Under the pieces are notes generated by a model. The model made no database searches. It had not been told where the DNA came from and was given only the letters and a program-made list of their open reading frames with translations. From the NCBI GenBank assembly GCA_905181815.1, contig CAJIZA010000003.1:124001-188000 (forward strand): 64,000 nucleotides of DNA, read 5' to 3'. This stretch comes from an uncultured Planktomarina sp. Its GTDB lineage: Bacteria > Pseudomonadota > Alphaproteobacteria > Rhodobacterales > Rhodobacteraceae. This document shows, one piece after another, positions 19,643 through 35,067 of the stretch. The translations under genes were made by a program, and so were the position numbers. Numbering within the stretch: position 1 is the first letter of the stretch; the number at the start of each line of letters is the position of its first letter.

Positions 19643-20853
19643 GCGACCGCATGGGCAATGGCGCATTGCTTCCACAAAGATTCAAGCGCCTCAACCAAAT
19701 AGGCAATATCAGCGTCCGAATGTAGTGGTGATGGGGTGAAACGCAAACGTTCCGTGCCTTTTGGAACCGTCGGATAGTTGATCGGCTGCACGTAAATGCC
19801 CCATTCATCCATCAAATAATCCGCGAGCATTTTCGTCTTCACCGGGTCTTTAATCATCACCGGCACGATGTGACTTTGGTTTTCTAAATGCGGAATGCCC
19901 GCGCGATTCAATCCGGCTCGCAGTTTCGCGACCTGTTGGCGTTGGCGCTGTCGCTCACTATCAGAATTTTTTAAATGCATAATGGACACCCGCGCCGCTG
20001 CCGCGACAGCCGGTGGTAAAGCTGTCGTGAAGATAAAACCAGAAGCAAAGCTGCGAATGAAATCACACAAGACAGATGATCCGGTGATATACCCCCCAAC
20101 CACGCCATAGGCTTTTCCCAAGGTGCCTTCGATCAGGGTAATCCGATCCATCAAACCTTCTTGCTCGGCAATGCCGCCGCCCCGTGGCCCATAAAGCCCA
20201 ACCGCATGGACCTCATCGAGATAAGTCATTGCGCCATATTTCTCGGCCACTTCAACAATCTGGCGTATAGGGGCGATGTCCCCATCCATCGAATAAACCG
20301 ACTCAAAGGCTACTATTTTTGGAGCATCCGCTGGAAGCGCGGCCAATTTGACCTCCAGATCTTTCGCATCATTATGGTTCCAAATAACCTTTTGGGCGCG
20401 CGAATGACGAATACCCTCAATCATGGAGGCGTGATTGCCAGAATCGCTCAGAATGATACAGCCTTCAAGCCGACTGCCCAGCGTGCTCAAAGCCGCCCAA
20501 TTGGAGACATAGCCAGAGGTGAATAACAATGCAGCTTCTTTATTGTGCAAATCTGCCAATTCACGCTCAAGCAATAAGTGATCATGATTTGTGCCTGAAA
20601 TATTGCGTGTACCACCAGCCCCAGTGCCGCTGCGGGTGACAGCCTCGCACATAGCCTCAATCACTACCGGGTTTTGCCCCATGCCAAGGTAATCATTAGA
20701 GCACCAGACCGTCACATCTTGCACTTTGCCATCGTGATGACTCATCGCATGAGGAAATTTACCACATTTACGCTCTAATTCAGCAAAATAGCGATAATTG
20801 CCTTCAGATTTCAGCGTGTCTATTTGGGCTTGAAAGAAAGCATCAAAGTTCAT
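19639..20853 (-). CDS. hemA: 5-aminolevulinate synthase HemA
   Basis: PLP enzyme that condenses glycine with succinyl-CoA, the entry to tetrapyrroles (C4 pathway). 404 residues from the ATG at 20,853, where the family N-terminus [10 protein letters not shown] begins with AGGAC upstream. An upstream in-frame ATG (20,916) lies inside puhE. The PLP lysine is in [12 protein letters not shown]. The gene overlaps puhE by 11 nt at its 5' end and bciA by 4 nt tail to tail. It is last in the long bchF-hemA run. Confidence 0.95.
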   Translation of the reverse strand: MNFDAFFQAQIDTLKSEGNYRYFAELERKCGKFPHAMSHHDGKVQDVTVWCSNDYLGMGQNPVVIEAMCEAVTRSGTGAGGTRNISGTNHDHLLLERELADLHNKEAALLFTSGYVSNWAALSTLGSRLEGCIILSDSGNHASMIEGIRHSRAQKVIWNHNDAKDLEVKLAALPADAPKIVAFESVYSMDGDIAPIRQIVEVAEKYGAMTYLDEVHAVGLYGPRGGGIAEQEGLMDRITLIEGTLGKAYGVVGGYITGSSVLCDFIRSFASGFIFTTALPPAVAAAARVSIMHLKNSDSERQRQRQQVAKLRAGLNRAGIPHLENQSHIVPVMIKDPVKTKMLADYLMDEWGIYVQPINYPTVPKGTERLRFTPSPLHSDADIAYLVEALESLWKQCAIAHAVA

Positions 20854-21652
20854 GGGATTGTCCTGTCTTGGTGTTCGTAGAAAGTGTGGGCAGCATCCAG
20901 CGCCAAAGCTTTGCATCGGGCAATGGAATGACCATCAACCAATGTTCCAGCGTGGCAAGTGCACACAGTACGAAGAGTATAGCGTGTCCAATTTGTGCCT
21001 CCACAGTGCTCGCGGAAAAAAGCGCTAAACCTAGGGCAGCAGTGACCAGACTAAGCCCAGTAATTCCAAGGCCAAAAGCCGCGGTCACTGGGCCTTGCTT
21101 GAAGTAAGAAGTGAGGTGCTGCAGAGGTTGGGGAATAAATTCAAGATTGATGCGCGGCACGCCAAAAAACAAATTGAGTTTGGCCGAAATACGCGCTGCA
21201 AAAAGGATTAAATAGGCCCAAAATCCAAGCGGATTTGCAGCATCAAGCGCGATGACCGCCATTAGAACTAGGCCGCAGAGCAAAAGGGCTTCGTGGTGGC
21301 TGACGGCCTGCCAGGCCCTACGAAATCTGGCCCAGCCCCAAAGCGATTTAGGGCAGGATTCTCGTAACGGTCCGGTGATGACCCCGGACAGAAAAGCCAG
21401 CTCAACCCAACCCCATATGAGCAAGACTGAAAAAAATGCGAGATAGATATTTGCCACGCTTAACGAAGCAGCAGAGATCACCGCTCCAAAGATCCCCAGA
21501 GCCAACAGTGGCACGCTCAAAACGACAGACGCCCCATGGGCCGTTGCTCCAGCCACGTCTTTACGCCGCACAATCAGCAAAATAATCCCAGTAAAAAACC
21601 ACCAGGAAAAAATTGCGATGAGCGCTGCTATCCAGGGCGAGCCGAGCATCAA
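20843..21652 (-). CDS. puhE: PuhE, photosynthetic complex-associated membrane protein
   Basis: 269 residues with about seven hydrophobic spans (DUF3623 family). In Rhodobacter capsulatus PuhE is a putative negative modulator of bacteriochlorophyll production. The family is recognised from [23 protein letters not shown] and the downstream position relative to the puh genes. Overlaps acsF by 4 nt and hemA by 11 nt. Confidence 0.88.
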   Translation of the reverse strand: MMLGSPWIAALIAIFSWWFFTGIILLIVRRKDVAGATAHGASVVLSVPLLALGIFGAVISAASLSVANIYLAFFSVLLIWGWVELAFLSGVITGPLRESCPKSLWGWARFRRAWQAVSHHEALLLCGLVLMAVIALDAANPLGFWAYLILFAARISAKLNLFFGVPRINLEFIPQPLQHLTSYFKQGPVTAAFGLGITGLSLVTAALGLALFSASTVEAQIGHAILFVLCALATLEHWLMVIPLPDAKLWRWMLPTLSTNTKTGQSHEL

Positions 21653-22776
21653 TAGGTGGGCTCCATACGCGTGCTGGTTGGAACCCTATGGGTCTTGACC
21701 GGGATGGTAAATACGGACACAAAAGCCGTCGCCGCCTTAGCCATGCCGCCCAACCGGCTCATCATGCCACCCAAGCCCCCACGGGCTTTTGCGGCAGCAA
21801 TTTGCCGAGATGCCACTTCCATCCGATCCAGGTTTTTGCGCCACCGAGGATGATCGATATCCAATGTCATTGGAAAAATTTGTTTGGATATCTCAGAGGT
21901 TTTGCGAAACACCTCTTGACCATACCAGGTGACATCGACGCCAAGAGCCTCATGAAACAGAGGCCGCTGGTGATCACGCACCCACATGGTGGAATAAACC
22001 GCTGTAAGGAAAAACTTTATCCATAGCTTATTGCCAAAACTTTCGGTCAGTTTAGGATCAGATTTCATCAAAAGCGCAAAGGCTTCCCCATGGCTAAACT
22101 CGTCGTTGCACCACTCGCGAAACCATTTGAAAATAGGATGAAACCGCAGTTCCGGGTTCTCTTCGAGGTGCCGGTATATGGTGATGTAGCGGGCATAGCC
22201 AATCTTCTCAGATAGATAGGTGGCGTAATATATAAATTTCGGGCGGAAATACGTGTATTTCTTTTGCTGAGTCAAAAAGCCCAAATTTACCCGAACACCC
22301 GCTTCGCGCAGCGCATCATTAATAAATCCGGCATGGCGGGCCTCATCCCGTGCCATCAATTGAAACAGGGTTGTAATGTCCTCATTCGAACCGCGACGCT
22401 TCATCTCTTTATACAAAACACAGCCAGAAAATTCAGCTGTGCAGGATGAAATGAGAAAATCGATGAACTCCGCTTTCAGCGCTGGCTCCATCCCCTCCCA
22501 ATCAACAGTGTCCCAATCTTCATTCTTTTTGAAATGCCCCTTGTTCGGATCGGATTTCATTTGCGCAATCAAGCGGTTCCAATCTTCACGCACCGGACTG
22601 ACATCAATGGCATCCATTTCGGCAAAATCAGTGGTGTAAAAGCGTGGCGTGAGCAGCGTGTTTTGCATCGCCACCTCTGTCGCTTTTTCAGACGTCATTG
22701 GATCATCGAGAGCATCTTGTGCAGCAATCGCTTCTTCAGCGGTATCGGCAAAAGCGGAATGTGTTGGCGCGTTCAT
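21649..22776 (-). CDS. acsF: Aerobic Mg-protoporphyrin IX monomethyl ester cyclase AcsF
   Basis: Oxygen-dependent di-iron cyclase that forms ring E of protochlorophyllide. 375 residues from the ATG at 22,776, preceded by AAGGAG; an ATG at 22,809 would add 11 residues overlapping the neighbour. Di-iron ligand motifs are seen in MARDEARHAGF and NDEFSHGEAF. No anaerobic cyclase bchE is present in the window, so bacteriochlorophyll synthesis probably needs oxygen. Start overlaps the upstream orf98 stop (ATGA). Confidence 0.95.
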   Translation of the reverse strand: MNAPTHSAFADTAEEAIAAQDALDDPMTSEKATEVAMQNTLLTPRFYTTDFAEMDAIDVSPVREDWNRLIAQMKSDPNKGHFKKNEDWDTVDWEGMEPALKAEFIDFLISSCTAEFSGCVLYKEMKRRGSNEDITTLFQLMARDEARHAGFINDALREAGVRVNLGFLTQQKKYTYFRPKFIYYATYLSEKIGYARYITIYRHLEENPELRFHPIFKWFREWCNDEFSHGEAFALLMKSDPKLTESFGNKLWIKFFLTAVYSTMWVRDHQRPLFHEALGVDVTWYGQEVFRKTSEISKQIFPMTLDIDHPRWRKNLDRMEVASRQIAAAKARGGLGGMMSRLGGMAKAATAFVSVFTIPVKTHRVPTSTRMEPTY

Positions 22777-23069
22777 GACAAAACTCCTTCCGAGAAAGAA
22801 AATTCGCACAGCTCCATGAACTCGAAATCGCCTGTCGAGCGCGTCCAGAGCTGTTCAATTCTTGAGGCGCGGGTGATAGTGGCCACGCGTTGCTCTTCGA
22901 CACAGACGCCATAGGGCGCCATAATTTCTGGCCCCTCCACTTGAACGCTGTCTCCTGGATGCACCACGGCACCATTGTTGAATTTCACGTGAGCGGAAAG
23001 TTCCTCAAACCGATGTGAAATTGTCACAGTGCAGGGTGCGGTCTCTTTTGATCTTGTAAATAATCCCAT
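22773..23069 (-). CDS. Small conserved PGC protein upstream of acsF
   Basis: 98 residues, no membrane segment or signal peptide, no motif I can name. It is predicted to be mostly beta structure (many VT/VE alternations), with cysteines at about 13, 56 and 88. It lies between puhC and acsF, with an ATGA overlap onto acsF, so the two products are probably made in fixed ratio. A small protein in this position occurs in related clusters, as I recall. It is a candidate accessory factor for the cyclase or for complex assembly; no function is shown. Confidence 0.75.
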   Translation of the reverse strand: MGLFTRSKETAPCTVTISHRFEELSAHVKFNNGAVVHPGDSVQVEGPEIMAPYGVCVEEQRVATITRASRIEQLWTRSTGDFEFMELCEFSFSEGVLS

Positions 23070-23085
23070 CTGCTGTCCCCTTGGT

Positions 23086-23553
23086 TCAGTCGATCAGCTT
23101 GGCGAAAGCTGCGACATTGTCTTGGCCATATCCGATCAATTCGATCGACCAGCCGGTTGTGTCGTCAAGAATGGCCACATGCCCATTTTCCCGACGCACC
23201 AAACGCAAAGGCGCTTGCGTATCTGTGTTGTGCACAATGCGTTCGCGCGTGGTAGTGACCCAAATCACGTCAATGAAGCCGGCTTTATGATCGTTGGAAT
23301 GGGCAATTTGTCTGCCATCTGCATCCAAAACCGCGACCCCATCACTCCGGTTGCCCACCAGAGTGATCGGAATTTCCGCCACGATATCACTGTGCGGCGC
23401 CACGCCAATAACCGGCCGGTCAGTAAGGCGGGCATAGCCTACCAAAACGACCGCGGCGACCATCAAAGTGAACATCGCTTGAACCAAGACTTTGGGCACC
23501 ATGTCCCGGTCTCGGTGTTTCATTTGAGCGGCAAGTGAGTTGGTGGTTGGCAT
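23086..23553 (-). CDS. puhC: Photosynthetic complex assembly protein PuhC
   Basis: 155 residues: a cytoplasmic N-terminal part, one membrane span (about 23-42) and a periplasmic domain ending GYGQDNVAAFAKLID, a family hallmark. In R. capsulatus PuhC is required for normal LH1-reaction centre levels. 5 nt separate it from puhB, and 16 nt from the small gene downstream. Confidence 0.92.
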   Translation of the reverse strand: MPTTNSLAAQMKHRDRDMVPKVLVQAMFTLMVAAVVLVGYARLTDRPVIGVAPHSDIVAEIPITLVGNRSDGVAVLDADGRQIAHSNDHKAGFIDVIWVTTTRERIVHNTDTQAPLRLVRRENGHVAILDDTTGWSIELIGYGQDNVAAFAKLID

Positions 23554-23558
23554 GAACT

Positions 23559-24197
23559 TTACTCCGCAGCGATGCTGTCAGTTTTGGAATAATCGCGCTG
23601 AACAACCTTGGGCATCGACACCCGCGTCTCAGCGGCCTCTGCAAAGAGGGCCGCAACCCGCTCAGCATCTGGTATGGATCGGAAGGCCGGTTGGGTGCGG
23701 CTCATGTGCCATGGGCGCACATGCGGCCAGGTCATCAGATACGACAGGCGAGTCTCACCGATGAGCTCAAAGGTGATTGTGCCCAAGCCCGACTTTCGCA
23801 GGGCCACTTGTGCATTTCCAATACACACATAGGGCAGATTCAATGTCATCGTCAGCGCAGCACCGATGCGCAGACATGCGCGTTTATTGGTGAGCGTATA
23901 AACGGTGCTTCGAGCTTGTACTGTTGCCACTCCAAATAAGATTAAGGCTGTCAGCGCGCCAGCCACTAGAAACGGAATACCCTGCGCCATGGCAGAAGTC
24001 AGGCTCATCTTATCCGATACGGCGATAACTCGGATCACCGCCAGGGCAATGAAATACCCAATCACCCAATTGAGGCTCCAAGCGTCCTTAGCCAGCCGCA
24101 AGCTATTGGGCCGCCCTTGCCAGAGGATATATTCGTCTGCTGGCAATGCTTCAGGCAATCCGCGGATTGGTTCGAAATTAAAATCGTCGTGGCTCAT
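23559..24197 (-). CDS. puhB: Photosynthetic complex assembly protein PuhB
   Basis: 212 residues with a bacterial PH-like (YdbT-type) fold. GLPEALPADEYILWQGRP opens the domain, two or three membrane segments follow, and VYTLTNKRACLRIGAAL is the PH signature. PuhB aids reaction-centre assembly in R. capsulatus. It lies 58 nt after puhA in the same direction. Confidence 0.92.
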   Translation of the reverse strand: MSHDDFNFEPIRGLPEALPADEYILWQGRPNSLRLAKDAWSLNWVIGYFIALAVIRVIAVSDKMSLTSAMAQGIPFLVAGALTALILFGVATVQARSTVYTLTNKRACLRIGAALTMTLNLPYVCIGNAQVALRKSGLGTITFELIGETRLSYLMTWPHVRPWHMSRTQPAFRSIPDAERVAALFAEAAETRVSMPKVVQRDYSKTDSIAAE

Positions 24198-24255
24198 GTC
24201 TTTAGTCCCCTATCGTAAGAACGCCAGGCCGTGGCTGCGGCCCAGCGTTGGTCCT

Positions 24256-25029
24256 TTACAGTTTTGGCTCTGAGCGTGCGGGATCGGCATAAAGTGTGCC
24301 GCCGCCATAGTAGGCCATAATCTTTTCTTCCTCAAGCAAGGTGACTTCTGAGGTCGCCTTATGCTGCGGCACCGCTGCAAAATTTGCGCTATAGATCGAA
24401 CGGACTGTCACCCGGTCATCGTTAATTTTGCAAAAATTGATTGGGATCAGACGGGTCTGGCCCGTGCCCTCAGGATTGAGGTCCACAGTCAAGTAGCGCA
24501 CCATCTGTTCTGGAACATCAATCCACATATCATTGATGCGGCCGATCACCTCGCCGTCGCCCGCCACCACGGGTTTGCCCCGTGGATCGCGGCCAGCTGA
24601 AACGTGGAAATCATCAAGCTGTGACATGGGCTTGATCTTAGCATGCCCGTGCGCATCCAACTCTGCATGATCCTGCCGCGGGGCCCATGCGCCTGGTCCA
24701 ACACCAGCGAGCATCGGATCTCCAGTTGGCACAAAAGGCGAGCCGGTCGCATCAGACGTGGCCTCTAGGGCCAAATCTGCGCGATCACCGCGCTGACCAG
24801 AGGGAACAGTCACATCACCACGCCCATGGGGTAAGTGAAACGTCTTGTCGCCAGGCGGTGAAAAGAGACCGCGATGGGCAGATCCAGAAGGATCATCGGC
24901 CTCCAGTGGATATCCCTCACGCATGTTCTCTGTTTGAAGATAATAAACAAGCAAAGCAAAAAAGATCCAGAACATCCAGATCGCAGCGCTTGCGAGATCA
25001 AAATTACCGAAAAATTCATTGCCTACCAT
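24256..25029 (-). CDS. puhA: Reaction centre H subunit PuhA
   Basis: 257 residues, one N-terminal membrane span (about 12-31) and a large cytoplasmic domain that caps the reaction centre and guides protons to QB. Family segments: YYLQTENMREGYPLE after the span, VPTGDPMLAGVGPGAWAPR, and GRINDMWIDVPEQMVRYL. Downstream of lhaA by 18 nt with a Shine-Dalgarno-like AGGAGACG. Confidence 0.96.
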   Translation of the reverse strand: MVGNEFFGNFDLASAAIWMFWIFFALLVYYLQTENMREGYPLEADDPSGSAHRGLFSPPGDKTFHLPHGRGDVTVPSGQRGDRADLALEATSDATGSPFVPTGDPMLAGVGPGAWAPRQDHAELDAHGHAKIKPMSQLDDFHVSAGRDPRGKPVVAGDGEVIGRINDMWIDVPEQMVRYLTVDLNPEGTGQTRLIPINFCKINDDRVTVRSIYSANFAAVPQHKATSEVTLLEEEKIMAYYGGGTLYADPARSEPKL

Positions 25030-25047
25030 GGTCGTCTCCTTTGACTA

Positions 25048-26475
25048 TTAAGTCGGAAAATCCGTCAGCTCTAAGCGCTGCGGTGTGTTTGCACTGATGC
25101 CTTTGGTCCGTAGAATAGGACCAAGGGCAATGAGGGTGATGAAAAGTAGAGCGATCTCAATTTGATAGACAACCGAATAGCCAACAACTGGGGTGTTGAG
25201 AGCATCGCCTAAAATGCCGCTATGCGCCGCTTGCGTGATCATATCGCGAATAGCGCCGCCTAAGAAAATGGACAGGCCTGCTCCTGTGGCCTGCGCAGCG
25301 CCCCAAACGCCCAGCGCTAATCCACGCCCAGCCGCTCCAGGCACATTTATAGTCATGGCTGCGGTCAACGTCGCCACAGCAAAGGTACCGCCACCTAACC
25401 CAATCAAAAAGGCACCGGAGAAAAACAAAAGTGGCGAGCCAAAAACGGAGGATAAAAGAACCGCCGTAAAAGCAAAGATGCCAACCACAATCCCTCGGCC
25501 CGCAAGGCGAATGGGATCAATGGATCGCGACAGCCAGCGCGCCGATAGGCACAAACCAATCAAAGCGCCCAAAGACCACATGGCCGTAAGCTGGGTTGTC
25601 GCCGAAACTGAAAGGCCAAGAATTTCGCCGCCGTAGGGTTCGAGCAGCACATCTTGCATATTAAATGCAACCGTGCCGGCGAAAATTGTGAATATTAACC
25701 GTCGCACCGTCGCTTGACCTGTGAAATCTGCCCAAGCAGCATGAAAACTGGCCTTCGGCGCTTGGCGCGCTGCCTGGCTCATCGGCGCCATTTTTTCCTG
25801 CTTCCAAAGAGCAATAACATTTAAAACCATGGTGAACACCGCTGCACCTTGAACCACTTGAACCAGCAAAAGCGAAGAATAATCACGCAACAATGTACCA
25901 ATGATGACGGCTGAAATTCCCATGCCCACAAGATACATGACGTACAGCATTGAGACGACTTTTGCGCGGGTCTGTTCTGTTGCCCGATCAGCGGCCAAAG
26001 CCAGACCTGCTGTTTGCGTCATATGCATGCCAAGCCCAGTCAAAAGAAAGGCCAGCGCAGCGGCAATCTCGCCGAAGATACCCGCATCAATCGCTGAGTC
26101 TCCAGCCAAAACCAGAAGGGCCATCGGCATAATAGCCAAGCCACCAAATTGCCAGAGGCTGCCAAACCACAAATAGGGCACGCGTTTCCAACCAATGGCG
26201 GAGCGGTAATTATCAGACTTAAACCCAAGAAGCGCACGAAAAGGCGCGATCAGAACGGGAATGGCGATCATCGTCGCCACGATGAAAGCCGGCACCGACA
26301 GCTCAACAATCATCACCCTGTTTAAGGTGCCAAGCAACATCACCGCTGCCATACCCACAGAAATTTGAAACAAGGATAGACGCAACAATTGCCCGAGTGG
26401 CAGCTCATCACTGGCCGCATCAGCGAAAGGCAGCATCCTTAAGGTCATGGTTTTGACAGCGCTCTTTGGGATCAT
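25048..26475 (-). CDS. lhaA: Light-harvesting 1 assembly protein LhaA
   Basis: 475 residues with 12 predicted membrane spans, PucC/BCD family. LhaA is needed for LH1 assembly in Rhodobacter, probably at the site of pigment insertion. GFKSDNYRSAIGWKRVPY near residue 85 is typical. A paralogue lies at 13,769-15,061. Its ATG overlaps the bchM stop (ATGA); a start about nine codons further in is possible. Confidence 0.93.
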   Translation of the reverse strand: MIPKSAVKTMTLRMLPFADAASDELPLGQLLRLSLFQISVGMAAVMLLGTLNRVMIVELSVPAFIVATMIAIPVLIAPFRALLGFKSDNYRSAIGWKRVPYLWFGSLWQFGGLAIMPMALLVLAGDSAIDAGIFGEIAAALAFLLTGLGMHMTQTAGLALAADRATEQTRAKVVSMLYVMYLVGMGISAVIIGTLLRDYSSLLLVQVVQGAAVFTMVLNVIALWKQEKMAPMSQAARQAPKASFHAAWADFTGQATVRRLIFTIFAGTVAFNMQDVLLEPYGGEILGLSVSATTQLTAMWSLGALIGLCLSARWLSRSIDPIRLAGRGIVVGIFAFTAVLLSSVFGSPLLFFSGAFLIGLGGGTFAVATLTAAMTINVPGAAGRGLALGVWGAAQATGAGLSIFLGGAIRDMITQAAHSGILGDALNTPVVGYSVVYQIEIALLFITLIALGPILRTKGISANTPQRLELTDFPT

Positions 26476-27136
26476 GGGCGGAATTCCAACGCTTGGCTGA
26501 TGTAAAATCCAGACGTCACCCGATCGATGTCACTGATCTGACCCAAAGTAGACTTGGCAATCTGTGTCGCTTGATGCGGCACCATAGTGGGCGAGCGATC
26601 GCCACGAGGAAACAATTTGCCAATCCTCCACATGGCCATCAAGAGCGGTGTGCGCGGCGCAACTGTAAAGACCATATTTGTCAATATACGGCTACTCACC
26701 CTGTCGAGGGTCGCGCCAATATCTTCAGCCGAATAATAGATCAAACTGTCCATTGCCACGATATGATCAAAACGCCCCAGCCCCGGATCAAACATATCAC
26801 CGGCCATCAGCTTAAGCGTGCCACCTACCTGGGCTGGTTGGCGCTGCTTGGCAATTGTGATGAGCTTCGGCGAGATATCTACCGCTACAACATCTGCGCC
26901 AGCCTGGGCCAATTGAAAGGCCAAAGCCCCTGTGCCGCAGCCCGCATCTAACACGCGCGCCCCGCGCAAATCAGCAGGCAATTGCGACAGCAAGAGCTGC
27001 CTCATTTGGTCGCGACCCGCGCGCACAGTGGCACGAATGCCCGACACAGGCACGTCAGAGGTCAACCGTTCCCAGGTCTTTGTCGCGGTGCGATCAAAGT
27101 AGGTTTCAACAGTGTTGCGGGTCGATTCATAAGTCA

Positions 27137-27137
<1 letters not shown>
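26472..27137 (-). CDS. bchM: Mg-protoporphyrin IX O-methyltransferase BchM
   Basis: Methylates the C13 propionate of Mg-protoporphyrin IX with SAM. 221 residues. SAM-binding motif ARVLDAGCGTGALAFQLA near residue 60, followed by VVAVDISPKLI. Overlaps both neighbours by ATGA (bchL upstream, lhaA downstream). Confidence 0.95.
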
Positions 27138-28048
<911 letters not shown>

Positions 28049-28066
28049 CTATAACTGCGTTTTGGG

Positions 28067-31000
28067 TCATTCGGCTGCAATGCCCTCAAGTTGATCTTCA
28101 ATGGCATCCGCGGCACTTTGCAGCGCGGCCAAAGTGGTTTCGTCTGGTTTCCAATAGGCGCGATCTGACGCTTCAAGCAGGCGATTTGCCATGCGCATCG
28201 AAGCTTGTGGGTTCAAGGCGGACAGACGGTTGCGCATGTCTTCATCCAAAACAAATGTTTCAGACAGCTCTTGATACACCCATTCATCAACCTTTCCAGT
28301 TGTCGCAGACCAGCCAACGGTATTGGTGATATGCGCCTCGATAGCGCGCACGCCTTCATGCCCATGTTGCAAGAGCGGTTCATAGAACTTTGGGTTTAAA
28401 CTGCGCGCGCGGGTCTCCAAGGCAACCTGTTCGCGCAGCGTCCGCACCTGCGCGCCACCGCGGGTTTGATCTCCAATATAGACAGGCGTTTCCACACCGC
28501 CCTTAGCCCGCTTCACAGCCGCGGCAATGCCGCCGAGTGTATCAAAATAGTGATCCACTGTGGTGACACCAAGCTCAACAGATTCAAGGTTCTGATAGGC
28601 CAGCTCCACATTCTTCAATGTGTCTTGCAGCAATTGCGATTGCTGACTGGCCTCGCCATCCTTGCCATAGGCAAAACTTTTACGCGCTTGGTAGGCATCC
28701 GCAAAATCACTGTCATCATTAAAAGCGGAGCTGTCGACCAATTGGTTCACATTTGAACCATAGGCCCCTTCGGAATTGGAAAAGACCCGCAGCGCTGCTG
28801 TTTCTAAGCTACAGTTTTGGGCCTGTGAAAACTCAAGGGCATGGGCGCGGATGGGATTCATCTCTAAAGGCTCATCGGCCATCGCACATTGCAAGGCGGC
28901 ATCGGCCAGCATTTTGGTTTGCAGCGGCAACAGGTCTCGAAAGATTCCCGAAAGGGTGATGACCACATCAATCCGCGCCCGCCCCAGCTGTTCAAGTGAG
29001 ATCAAATCCGCGCCACATAAGCGGCCATTGGCATCAAAACGCGGTTTTGCACCCATTAGTGACAACGCCTGAGCGATCGGCCCACCGTTCGATTTAATAT
29101 TATCAGACCCCCAGAGCACCAGCGCAACGGTCTTGGGCAACCCCTCATGAGTGCGTAGCAACTCTTCCGCCTGCTGCGCTCCATCTTCCATGGCAAAAGC
29201 CGTCGGCATACGGAAGGGATCAAAGGCGTGAATATTCCGACCCGTCGGCAGGATATCAGGTGCTCGGATGACATCTCCACCAGGAACCGGCTGGATAAAC
29301 TGGCCATTTAAACCGCGCATCAATCCATCCAACTCTTCGCTGGATTGCAAATGTGCTCTGGCCATCTCGCGCGCTTGCGGGGTGTCAAAGCTCATCAGAT
29401 CCAAAAAAGCCTCGATTTTATGCGCAGGCAATTTTTGACCAATGATATGCAATCCATCTGGAACCAAGGCATCTTCAGTTTCCAAAAGGGTGATCCAAAG
29501 CCGGTTCAAATCTGTGCCATCCAGATGCACAATCTCGGCCTGAGCGGCAATCAACGCCTCCAAAGGTTTCGAGGCCGCATCACCGGGTGGCAAGGTCCGC
29601 CACTTACTGAGACTGTCTTTTAAATCAGCCAGACCGCGATAAAGGCCAGAGGCCTGTAACGGCGGAGTAAGATGGGTGATCGTAATGGCATTGCTGCGGC
29701 GCTTCGCCAAAGTTGCCTCTGAAGGATTATTAGCTGCATAAAGATAGATATTAGGCATATTGCCGATCAACCGATCTGGCCAATCCTTGCCGCCACAACC
29801 GTTTTGCTTGCCAGGCATGAATTCTAATGCCCCGTGCATACCAAAATGCAAAAGCACATCGGCCTTATGCTGATGCTTCATGAATTGATAAAACGCGCTG
29901 AACGCATGGGTAGGTGCAAACCCATGCTCAAAAAGAAGGCGCATCGGATCGCCCTCATAGCCAAAGGTAGGCTGGACGCCCACGAAAACTTTTCCAAACT
30001 GCGCGCCGAGAATATAAAGATCACTGCCATTAGACTGAATGCGCCCTGGCGCAGGGCCCCATGTCTCTTCGATCTCTTTCAACCAAGGTGTATGCGTCAC
30101 GATGTCATCAGCCGAGACCTTGGCCGCGACATTGGCCTCCTGCCCATAGATCGACGCATTCCCCTTCAAAATTACCTCGCGCAGATCGTCGACAGTTTCA
30201 GGTGGGGTCACATCATAGCCATTTTCAGCCATTGTCTGCAGAGTATTCTGAAGACTTTCAAAGACCGACATATAGGCGGCCGTGCCAATCGCGCCTGCAT
30301 TTGGTGGAAAACCAAAAAGCACGATCCCAACATTTTTTTCAGAGTTTTCTTTGCGCCGCAAAACCGCAAGGTTTCGAGTTTTTTCCACGAGAGCATCGAT
30401 ACGCTCTGGGCAGGGCGCCATGGCTTTTACAGTGCCTGCAGCTTTACAGGCGTAAGCGCATCCATCACATCCACCCGGCCCGTGCCGGCCTGCAAACACA
30501 GTGGGATTTGTGGCCCCATCAATTTCCGGCAAAGCCACAAGGATTGTCGCCTCAATCGGGCTCAAGCCTTGACCACCATTGGCCCATTGCGACAGGGTTT
30601 GAAATTCCAATGGTTGCGCCGCAATATAGGGCACGTCGAGCGCGCTTAGGATTTCGACCGCCGCCTCGCTGTCATTATAGGCCGGGCCGCCAACCAGAGA
30701 AAAACCCGTCAAAGAGACCAAGGCGTCGATCTTCCCCATATGATAGGCTTGGATTGCTGGCCGACTGTCGAGTCCTCCGGCAAAGGCCGGTATGACCCGC
30801 ATTCCTGCTGCTTCAAAGCGCCGAATGACATGGTCAAAATGCGCCGTATCACCGGCCAAAATATAACTGCGTAACATGGCCAGCCCAATTGTTGGGCCCG
30901 CACCCGCTTGTGGCAGATCAGCAATATCTGTGGTGATATGGTGGCCGGGCAGATCTGGATGATACAAGCCCACTTCTGGGTATTCGACAGGAGCCGGGGC

Positions 31001-31601
31001 CGCAACGCCGCGCCATTCTGGCCGGGATGCGTAGCGCGAAATCAAAAAGCGCACGAGGCTTTCAATATTATCGTCAGATCCACCGAGCCAATATTGCATG
31101 GTCAAGAACCATGCCCGCAGATCCTGACTCTTGCCAGGAATAAGATTCAAAATTTTGGGTATCCGGCGCAGCATCTTAGCCTGACCTTCGCCCGTGCTGC
31201 CAGATTTCTTTGCAGGCTTCAGTTTCTTCAAGAATCCCATGACGCCAGAGGCGGGCCGCATCATATCGAGTTCACCCATTTTGGTCAGCTGCACAATTTC
31301 TTGATCGGCAATTATACCCACCAAAGCATCACAGGCCGCACGCCGCGCTTTTAAATTAGGTAAGATGGCCTGCACGTGATCTTCAAGAAACAGTACGGAG
31401 GAAACAATCAAGTGCGCCGTCTCAATATCCGCTTTGGCACAGGCTAAGGCCTCTGGATCTTTGGCCCATTCGGCGGCGGCATGTATTTTGAGTTGCAAGC
31501 CTGGAAAATCCGTTGCCAGCGTGGGCAAAGCCCGCGCTGCAGGACCGGCCGCGTGGCGGTCCAATGTCAGCAACACGACATTATACGGAGGATATGTCAG
31601 C

Positions 31602-31612
<11 letters not shown>
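28067..31612 (-). CDS. bchH: Mg-chelatase large subunit BchH
   Basis: Porphyrin-binding subunit of Mg chelatase, which inserts Mg into protoporphyrin IX; it needs BchI and BchD, not seen here. 1,181 residues from the ATG at 31,612, preceded by GAAGG; an upstream ATG (31,642) lies within bchB. CobN/Mg-chelatase domain throughout, with [17 protein letters not shown] at mid-protein. Overlaps the bchB stop by 11 nt. Two long open frames antisense to it (29,834-30,649 and 30,061-30,795) look like coding shadows. Confidence 0.96.
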
Positions 31613-34917
<3,305 letters not shown>

Positions 34918-34972
34918 TCATTTTTCCAATTCGCCAGTAGGCTAGTCAAAATTTGGCAGGCGCGGCGCAGTC

Positions 34973-34990
34973 TGTCAACTTTGATTTACA
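34973..34990 (-). promoter_or_regulatory. PpsR-type site before bchF
   Basis: TGTCAACTTTGATTTACA is an exact TGT-N12-ACA palindrome, 56 bp from the bchF start, in the divergent bchF/ppaA region. It is the nearer of two sites to bchF. On the minus strand the site includes TTGACA, but no convincing -10 at proper distance was found. Confidence 0.7.
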
Positions 34991-35067
34991 CTTATTGGAA
35001 GAAATGTTGTCTAAATATTCAACTTTCTCCGAAAATACACGCGTTCCATTGACGATTTCCCAAATAA

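Noticed and set aside
29834-30795. Two long + strand ORFs (271 and 244 codons) antisense to bchH
   Set aside because: They lie wholly within the strongly recognisable bchH and have no family features; composition is that of an antisense shadow.
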